Shown here in pieces: positions 58,580 through 64,000 of a DNA stretch of 64,000 bases. The position numbers were made by a program, and so were the translations under genes. How positions within the stretch are numbered: position 1 is the first letter of the stretch; the number at the start of each line of letters is the position of its first letter. Source of the DNA: Methylibium sp035762065 (GTDB taxonomy: Bacteria > Pseudomonadota > Gammaproteobacteria > Burkholderiales > Burkholderiaceae_C); assembly GCF_035762065.1 (NCBI RefSeq), contig NZ_DASTPW010000002.1, positions 62,001 to 126,000 on the forward strand, given 5' to 3'. The notes under the pieces were generated by a model. It was not told the origin of the DNA and made no database searches. It worked only from the letters and a program-made list of their open reading frames with translations.

Positions 58580-60028
58580 ATGGCGACCATCTCCTCCCCC
58601 GGTCTCGGCAGCGGGCTCGACGTCAAGAGCATCGTCAGCCAGCTGGTCGCGCTCGAACGCAAGCCGATCGAGACGCTGCAGACGCAGAAGGAGACGCTGC
58701 AGGCCAAGCTGTCGGCCTTCGGGCTGATCCAGAGCTACACGACCAACCTGCTCGACGCGGCCAACGTGCTCACCAAGGCCGACACCTGGCGGCCGACCAA
58801 GGCGAGCAGCCCCGACGCGAGCTCCGTCGCGGTCACTTCGACGACGAGCGCGGTGCCGGGCAGCTATGCGGTCGAGGTGACGCAGCTTGCGCAGTCGCAG
58901 TCGCTCGCCTCGGGCGTCTACACCTCCAACATGGCCACCACCGGCAGCGGCACGCTGCGCATCGAGCTCGGCGGCTGGGACGCCGGCCGCACCACCTTCA
59001 CGCCGAAGACCGGCGCGACCGCGGTCGACGTGGTGATCGCGCCGGGGCAGGACACGCTCGAGGCGGTGCGCAGCGCGATCAACGCGGCCAACGCCGGCGT
59101 CAGCGCCTCGATCGTGCGCGATGCGAGCGGCACGCGGCTCGCGATCCGCTCGATCAACTCCGGCCTGGAGAACTCGGTGCGCATCACCGCGACCGCCGAC
59201 GCGCCCACGACGCCCGGCGGCCCGACGCTCGCCGGCCTCGTCTACGACCCGCCGAACGCCGTGCCCGGCGCGCTGGCCGAGACGCTGGCCGCGCGCAACG
59301 CGACCGGCACGGTCAACGGCCTCGCGATCTCGTCGAACTCGAACGTGCTGAGCGACGTGGTGCAGGGACTGACCATCACGTTCAACAAGGTGACGACGAC
59401 GCCGGTGCAACTGTCGGTGCAGACGGACAACACGGCGATGCGCAAGTCGCTGGAGGATTTCGTCAAGGCCTACAACGACATCAACAAGTACATCCGCGAC
59501 CAGACCAAGTACGACGACGAGAGCAAGAAGGCCAGCACGCTGCAGGGCGACCGCGCGACGCTGGCGCTGCAGTCGCAGCTGCGCGCGATGCTGGGCTCGA
59601 GCAGCAACGCCTCGGCGCGCTACGGCCGGCTGTCCGACGTGGGCGTGGAGCTGCAGCCGGACGGCAACCTGAAGGTCAACGAAACCCGATTCACGCAGGC
59701 CAGCTCGTCGGCCAACCTCGCCGAACTGAGCCGCGCGTTCACGGCCGACGGCCCGCGCGACGTCGAGGACGGCTTCGCGGTGCGCATCAAGACGCTGGCG
59801 ACGCAGCTCAACGGCAGCGGCGGCGTGGTCGAGACGCGCACCAACGGGCTGCTCGCGAGCATCAAGCGCAACGACGAGCGGCAAAAGCGCGAGGAGACGC
59901 GCGTCGCGCAGGTCGAGGCGCGGCTGAACCGCCAGTACAGCGCGCTCGACACCAAGCTCGCGACGCTCAACGGGCTGAACACCTACATCAGCCAGCAGAT
60001 CACCAGCTGGAACAAGGGCAACTCCTGA
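58580..60028 (+). CDS. fliD: Flagellar filament cap protein FliD
   Basis: This 482-residue hook-associated protein 2 caps the filament and helps flagellin assemble. The N-terminal ISSPGLGSGLDVKSIVSQLV is the FliD signature, and the C-terminal coiled part (VEARLNRQYSALDTKLATLN) is typical. The central D2/D3 part (residues about 80-260) contains FliD beta domains. AAGGAAAGC precedes the ATG. A GGCCGG/CCGGCC hairpin follows (60038-60055). Confidence 0.95.
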   Translation: MATISSPGLGSGLDVKSIVSQLVALERKPIETLQTQKETLQAKLSAFGLIQSYTTNLLDAANVLTKADTWRPTKASSPDASSVAVTSTTSAVPGSYAVEVTQLAQSQSLASGVYTSNMATTGSGTLRIELGGWDAGRTTFTPKTGATAVDVVIAPGQDTLEAVRSAINAANAGVSASIVRDASGTRLAIRSINSGLENSVRITATADAPTTPGGPTLAGLVYDPPNAVPGALAETLAARNATGTVNGLAISSNSNVLSDVVQGLTITFNKVTTTPVQLSVQTDNTAMRKSLEDFVKAYNDINKYIRDQTKYDDESKKASTLQGDRATLALQSQLRAMLGSSSNASARYGRLSDVGVELQPDGNLKVNETRFTQASSSANLAELSRAFTADGPRDVEDGFAVRIKTLATQLNGSGGVVETRTNGLLASIKRNDERQKREETRVAQVEARLNRQYSALDTKLATLNGLNTYISQQITSWNKGNS

Positions 60029-60076
60029 GCGGTTGCAGGCCGGCGAACACCGGCCAGATCCCCGGATCGCGGGATC

Positions 60077-60104
60077 TCAAGTCATGAGCCCGGTGTGCCG
60101 ATAA
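60077..60104 (+). promoter_or_regulatory. Sigma-28-like promoter of fliS
   Basis: TCAAGTCA (60077-60084), 12 bases, GCCGATAA (60097-60104), 28 bp before the fliS ATG. The -10 is perfect and the spacing is one base longer than standard. Confidence 0.78.
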
Positions 60105-60132
60105 CGAAGGCACACGACGAACGCGGAGCGAC

Positions 60133-60534
60133 ATGACCATGTTTTCCCCTCACAAGAGCTTTGCAGGCACCTACCAGCAGGTCCAGGTGCAGACCGGCAT
60201 CGAAGCCGCGAGCGGCCCGAAGCTGGTCGGCATGCTGTACGACGGGGCGCTCGAGGCGATCTCGACGGCCCGCGGCGCGATGGCACGCGGCGACATCGAA
60301 CTGAAGGGCCGGCAGATCGCGCGGGCCGCGCGCATCGTCGAAGAGGGCCTGCTCGGCGGGCTCGACCGCGACCGCGGCGGCGAGCTGGCCGCGAACCTCG
60401 ACCGGCTCTACCGCTACCTGGCGCGCCGCCTGACCGAAGCGAACCTGCGCAACGACGACGCGGCGCTCGGCGAATGCGCCGCGCTGCTCGCGCCGCTGCG
60501 TGATGCGTGGAGCGAGATCGAGCGGCCGGCCTGA
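60133..60534 (+). CDS. fliS: Flagellin export chaperone FliS
   Basis: This 133-residue helical chaperone binds the C-terminus of flagellin in the cytoplasm and stops early assembly. PKLVGMLYDGALEAISTARG and ELAANLDRLYRYLARRLTEA are the FliS signatures, and the N-terminal YQQVQVQTGIEAAS is typical. It has its own sigma-28-like promoter and is followed by fliT after 53 bp. Confidence 0.95.
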   Translation: MTMFSPHKSFAGTYQQVQVQTGIEAASGPKLVGMLYDGALEAISTARGAMARGDIELKGRQIARAARIVEEGLLGGLDRDRGGELAANLDRLYRYLARRLTEANLRNDDAALGECAALLAPLRDAWSEIERPA

Positions 60535-60587
60535 GGCCCGCCGTGCGAACCGCGCGTTGTATCCATCCCAGAAACCGAGCGTTGACC

Positions 60588-60890
60588 ATGAACCAGGGCG
60601 CATTGATCCAGTACTACGAGGCCATCGAGCAGGCGAGCGAACAGATGCTGGCCGCTGCGCGCGGCGGCGACTGGGACCAAGTGATCAAGCTCGAAGGCGC
60701 CTGCGCGGTGCTCATCGGCCGGCTCAAGCAGGCCGGCGCCGAGAAGGAGCTGGGCCGCGACGAGCGCGTGCTGAAGAGCCGCATCATGAAACGCATCCTC
60801 GTCAACGACGCCGAGATCCGCACGCTCGCCGAACCCTGGCTCGAGGACCTCGACCGCCTGATGGCCGGCAAGCCGCACGTCCTGCACTGA
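60588..60890 (+). CDS. fliT: Flagellar chaperone FliT-like protein
   Basis: This 100-residue helical protein matches the FliT/FlgN-type chaperones by size, by order after fliS and by the segments LIQYYEAIEQASEQMLAAAR and VLKSRIMKRILVNDAEIRTL. FliT binds FliD and in enterobacteria FlhDC. Sequence conservation in this family is low, so the call rests partly on context. The ATG at 60588 was preferred over an upstream start because of the preceding noncoding stretch. Confidence 0.78.
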   Translation: MNQGALIQYYEAIEQASEQMLAAARGGDWDQVIKLEGACAVLIGRLKQAGAEKELGRDERVLKSRIMKRILVNDAEIRTLAEPWLEDLDRLMAGKPHVLH

Positions 60891-60904
60891 CGACCACCCC
60901 GTTG

Positions 60905-60966
60905 CGGCTTCGCCGCTCCCCTCAAGGGGCGCCGCTGGCGGCCCGGCAAAGCCGGATCCGCGGCGG
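60905..60966 (+). repeat. Dispersed intergenic repeat, copy before ycgR
   Basis: GGGGCGCCGCTGGCGGCCCG and GCAAAGCCGGATCCGCGGC form the inverted counterpart of the element between motA and motB (37271-37326). Both ends include CTCCC/GGGG arms that could fold. It lies in the 124-bp fliT-ycgR intergene. A GCCGATAC (60979-60986) nearby lacks a matching -35, so no sigma-28 promoter is claimed. Confidence 0.65.
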
Positions 60967-61014
60967 CACTCGCGACAAGCCGATACCACGCCGCCTACCG
61001 CCAAGGAACTCGAG

Positions 61015-61767
61015 ATGCAAACGATGCCGGCACCGCTGGACGCGCTCGAGGCGAGCTCGGGCCTGGGCGAATTCCTCGTCGGATCGCAGGCGGAGATCGT
61101 CGCGCTGCTGAAGAACTGCGCCGACGGCGACGTGGTGCTCAACCTCAGCTCGCCGCGCGGCGCGCACTACAGCTCCACCGTGTGGGCGGTCGACGCGGCG
61201 CGCGGCACGCTCTCGCTGACCGCCGAGCCGAACGACGTGCAGCTGCAGAACCTGCTCGAGGACGGCGAGGTCGTCGCCGTCGGCTACCTCGAGGCGGTGA
61301 AGCTGCAGTTCGACCTGACCGACCTGATGCTGGTGCGCGGCGTCGGCGGCTGCGTGATGAGCGCGCGCCTGCCGCGACGCATGTACCGCTTCCAGCGGCG
61401 CAGCAGCTTTCGCGTCAAGCCGATGGGCAACGCCAGCCCGGTCGCGGTGCTGCGCCATCCGGCGGTGGCCGACATGCGGCTCGCGCTGCGCGTGCTCGAC
61501 GTGAGCATCAGCGGCGTCGCGCTGTTCCTGCCCGAGGACACGCCGCCGATCGAGCCCGGCACCACGATCGGCCTCGCGCAGATCGAACTCGACGGCGACA
61601 CGCGCTTCGGCGCCAGCCTCGTCGTGCACCACGTGACCCTGCTCAACCACGAATCGAAGGGCGGCCGGCTCGGCTGCGAGTTCGCCAAGGTCGAGCCGGG
61701 CGGCGAGCGGCAGCTGCAGCGCTACATCGACCAGACGCAGAAGCGCCGCCGGCTGTTGACGCTGTAG
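61015..61767 (+). CDS. ycgR: Flagellar brake protein YcgR (PilZ domain)
   Basis: This 250-residue c-di-GMP receptor slows the flagellar motor. The N-terminal YcgR domain (residues about 15-120) contains VLNLSSPRGAHYSSTVWAVD. The PilZ domain starts FQRRSSFRVKPMG, where RRxxFR gives the c-di-GMP Arg residues, and continues VLDVSISGVALFLPE (D-x-S-x-x-G) and LGCEFAKVEPGGERQLQRYI. The length is close to E. coli YcgR (244). It sits at the end of the fliC-fliD-fliS-fliT group. Confidence 0.94.
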   Translation: MQTMPAPLDALEASSGLGEFLVGSQAEIVALLKNCADGDVVLNLSSPRGAHYSSTVWAVDAARGTLSLTAEPNDVQLQNLLEDGEVVAVGYLEAVKLQFDLTDLMLVRGVGGCVMSARLPRRMYRFQRRSSFRVKPMGNASPVAVLRHPAVADMRLALRVLDVSISGVALFLPEDTPPIEPGTTIGLAQIELDGDTRFGASLVVHHVTLLNHESKGGRLGCEFAKVEPGGERQLQRYIDQTQKRRRLLTL

Positions 61768-61810
61768 CCGGCGAAGGGGGCGCGCGCATGCGCTTCCTAG
61801 AATCCCGCGG

Positions 61811-64000
61811 ATGAGCGCCGCGCCCCGATTCGTCCATCTCCGCAGCCACACCGAGTACTCCGTCGTCGACGGCATGCTACGCATCGACGCGATGGTCGAG
61901 GCCGCCGCGGCCGACGGCCAGCCGGCGCTCGCGATCACCGACCTGAGCAACCTGTTCGGCGCGGTCAAGTTCTACGAGGCCGCACGCAGTGCGGGCGTGC
62001 AGCCGCTGATCGGCGCGGACGTCTGGCTCGAAGACGCGGGCGAGGTGCAGGCCGGCGCGGAGGCCCGCCCGCCGAGCCGTCTGCTGCTGCTAGTGCAGGA
62101 CCGGCGCGGCTACCTGAATCTTTGCGAGCTGCTGTCGCACGCCTGGACGCACAACGTGCGCAAGCACCTCGCCTGCGTCGCCTGGGAGCGGCTCGCGCAG
62201 CATCACGAAGGCTTGATCGCGCTGTCGGGCGCGGAACTGGGCGCGGTCGGCCAGGCGCTGCTGGCCGGCGATGCGGCGAAGGCCGAGGCCACGGCGCGGC
62301 GGCTCGCTTCCATCTTCCCCGGCCGCTTCTACCTCGAGCTGCAGCGCGCGGGCCTCGCGCGGCAGGAGACGCACGTGCGGGCCGCGGTGCCGCTCGCCGC
62401 GAAGCTGGGCCTGCCGGTGGTCGCGACGCACCCGCTGCAGTTCCTGGAGGCCGACGACTACGAGGCGCACGAGGCGCGCGTGTGCGTCGCCGAAGGCTCG
62501 ACGCTCGGCGATCCGCGCCGCGTCAAGCGGTTCGGCCGCGAGCAGCACTTCCAGACGCAGCAGCAGATGGCCACGCGCTTCGCCGACCTGCCTTCGGCGC
62601 TGGCCAACAGCGTCGCGATCGCGAAGCGCTGCCACCTGGTGCTGGAGCTCGGCAAGCCGCAGCTGCCGGACTTCCCGATCCCGCAGGTGAACGGCGAGCG
62701 GATGGCGCCCGAGGCCTGGTTCCGGCACGTGTCGTTCGAGGGCCTGGAGCAGCGGCTCGTGCAGCTGTATCCCGATGCCGCGCTGCGCGAGCGGCGCCGC
62801 GCCGAGTACGTCGAGCGGCTCGAATTCGAGATCGCGACCATCGTGAAGATGGGCTTTCCCGGCTACTTCCTGATCGTGGCCGACTTCATCAACTGGGCGA
62901 AGGCCAACGGCTGCCCGGTCGGCCCCGGCCGCGGCTCGGGCGCGGGCTCGCTGGTCGCCTACGCGCTCGGCATCACGGGGCTGGACCCGCTCGCCTACCA
63001 GCTGTTCTTCGAACGCTTCCTGAACCCCGAGCGCGTGTCGATGCCCGACTTCGACATCGACTTCTGCCAGGCCAACCGCGAGCGCGTGATCGACTACGTC
63101 AAGCAGCGCTACGGCCGCGACGCGGTCGGCCAGATCGCCACCTTCGGCACGATGGCCGCGAAGGCCGCGCTGCGCGACGTCGGCCGCGTGCTCGGCATGG
63201 GCTACGGCCACGTGGACAGCATCGCGAAGCTGGTGCCGGCGCCGCCGGGCAGGACGGTCACGCTGCGCCGCCCGCCGCCGGGGCACGACCCGAAGAAGGA
63301 CTCGACGGTCTACGCCCGCCTGGAGTCGCCCGAGATCGGCGAGCGCGAGAAGAAGGAAGAGGAAGTCGCCGCCCTGCTGGCGTTGGCCGAGCGCGTGGAA
63401 GGCACGGTGCGCAACGTCGGCATGCATGCGGGCGGCGTGCTGATCGCGCCGGGCAAGATCACGGACTTCTGTCCGCTGTACCAGCAGCCCGGCAGCAGCA
63501 GCGCGGTGAGCCAGTACGACAAGGACGACGTCGAGGCGATCGGTCTCGTGAAGTTCGACTTCCTGGGGCTGGCGACGCTGACCATCCTCGAGCTCGCGCG
63601 CGAGTTCCTGCGGACCCGCTACGCCGACAAGCAGCACTTCGACTTCGATGCGCTGCCGCTCGACGACCGCAGGGTCTACGCGCTGTTCTCCGAAGGCCTG
63701 ACCGAGTCGGTCTTCCAGTTCGAATCGAGCGGCATGCGGGCGATGCTCAAGCAGGCCAAGCCGAGCCGCATCGAGGACCTGATCGCGCTGAACGCGATGT
63801 TTCGCCCGGGGCCGATGGAGAACATCCCGAGCTTCTGCCAGCGCAAGCACGGCAAGGAGGCGATCGACTACCCGCATCCGCTGCTGGAGAAGGTGCTCGG
63901 CGAGACCTACGGCATCTTCGTCTACCAGGAGCAGGTGATGCAGGCCGCGCAGATCCTCGCCGGCTATTCGCTCGGCGGCGCCGACCTGCTGCGCCGCGCG
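61811..64000 (+). CDS. dnaE: DNA polymerase III alpha subunit, N-terminal part (runs off window)
   Basis: The first 730 codons of the replicative polymerase are present and the frame is open to base 64000. The PHP domain starts FVHLRSHTEYSVVDGMLRID. Then the palm shows VGPGRGSGAGSLVAYALGIT and PDFDIDFCQANRERVIDYVK, with the two catalytic Asp of motif A, and GTVRNVGMHAGGVLIAP. Expected full length is about 1,170 residues. It is the housekeeping gene that closes the motility region. The ATG at 61811 is used; the preceding 40 bp hold no clear ribosome site. Confidence 0.96.
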   Translation, partial: MSAAPRFVHLRSHTEYSVVDGMLRIDAMVEAAAADGQPALAITDLSNLFGAVKFYEAARSAGVQPLIGADVWLEDAGEVQAGAEARPPSRLLLLVQDRRGYLNLCELLSHAWTHNVRKHLACVAWERLAQHHEGLIALSGAELGAVGQALLAGDAAKAEATARRLASIFPGRFYLELQRAGLARQETHVRAAVPLAAKLGLPVVATHPLQFLEADDYEAHEARVCVAEGSTLGDPRRVKRFGREQHFQTQQQMATRFADLPSALANSVAIAKRCHLVLELGKPQLPDFPIPQVNGERMAPEAWFRHVSFEGLEQRLVQLYPDAALRERRRAEYVERLEFEIATIVKMGFPGYFLIVADFINWAKANGCPVGPGRGSGAGSLVAYALGITGLDPLAYQLFFERFLNPERVSMPDFDIDFCQANRERVIDYVKQRYGRDAVGQIATFGTMAAKAALRDVGRVLGMGYGHVDSIAKLVPAPPGRTVTLRRPPPGHDPKKDSTVYARLESPEIGEREKKEEEVAALLALAERVEGTVRNVGMHAGGVLIAPGKITDFCPLYQQPGSSSAVSQYDKDDVEAIGLVKFDFLGLATLTILELAREFLRTRYADKQHFDFDALPLDDRRVYALFSEGLTESVFQFESSGMRAMLKQAKPSRIEDLIALNAMFRPGPMENIPSFCQRKHGKEAIDYPHPLLEKVLGETYGIFVYQEQVMQAAQILAGYSLGGADLLRRA

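Noticed and set aside
57173..59884. Minus-strand open frame of about 900 codons opposite fliC and fliD
   Set aside because: Shadow of flagellin and cap genes, whose conserved ends are on the plus strand.
60967..61014. Sigma-28 promoter for ycgR
   Set aside because: GCCGATAC is present at 60979 but no TCAAG-like -35 lies 11-12 bases upstream.

Overview
The window is high-GC DNA, densely packed with genes, from a betaproteobacterium, most likely a plant- or soil-associated member of the Burkholderiales. The clues are the FlhDC flagellar master regulator, a Bug-family tricarboxylate-binding protein, a Burkholderiales-type trimeric porin, sigma-28 promoters of the TCAAGT-N11/12-GCCGATAA type and a group II Hrp-type (PIP-box) promoter. 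No rRNA, tRNA, CRISPR array or insertion sequence was seen. The species cannot be named from the sequence.

Layout. 0-5.6 kb: an iron-uptake operon on the minus strand (DUF3649, PepSY membrane protein, DUF3325, two TonB-dependent receptors) behind a Fur-box-like site. 5.6-8.8 kb: a LysR regulator divergent from a pirin and two flavin-dependent oxidoreductases. 8.9-11.3 kb: a Bug-type binding protein and a porin. 11.4-26.3 kb: a catabolic island for quinate/shikimate-type aromatic precursors, made of an IclR regulator, a shikimate/quinate dehydrogenase homologue, a five-gene branched-chain-type ABC transporter, and a 3-dehydroshikimate dehydratase whose two usual halves are separate genes.

Inside and at the edge of that island lie two genes that look like type III secretion effectors. 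One is a giant (about 2,180 codon) protein resembling the AvrE/HopR1/XopAM group. The other is a YopT/AvrPphB-type (C58) cysteine protease with a perfect PIP box and a correctly spaced -10 element. No secretion apparatus genes are in the window.

27.6-34.6 kb: a DUF599 protein, a dehalogenase-like HAD protein, and a locus consisting of a polar amino-acid ABC transporter, an M14/aspartoacylase-type hydrolase and a lipoprotein cyanophycinase. This is best read as a system for using external cyanophycin or beta-Asp-Arg dipeptides.

34.8-61.8 kb: a large motility region. It holds motA-motB-cheY-cheZ; flhD-flhC; a run of minus-strand genes for an amino-sugar and its transfer (3-ketoisomerase, PLP aminotransferase, FAD protein, methyltransferases, GNAT/FemAB-like acyltransferase, two multidomain glycosyltransferases); a KaiC-like ATPase with a hybrid histidine kinase; a TPR/O-GlcNAc-transferase-like protein; then two flagellins, fliD, fliS, fliT and a YcgR-type flagellar brake. 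At least five sigma-28-like promoters (motA, fliC twice, fliD, fliS) tie the late genes together. The sugar genes probably modify flagellin. The window ends inside dnaE (DNA polymerase III alpha).
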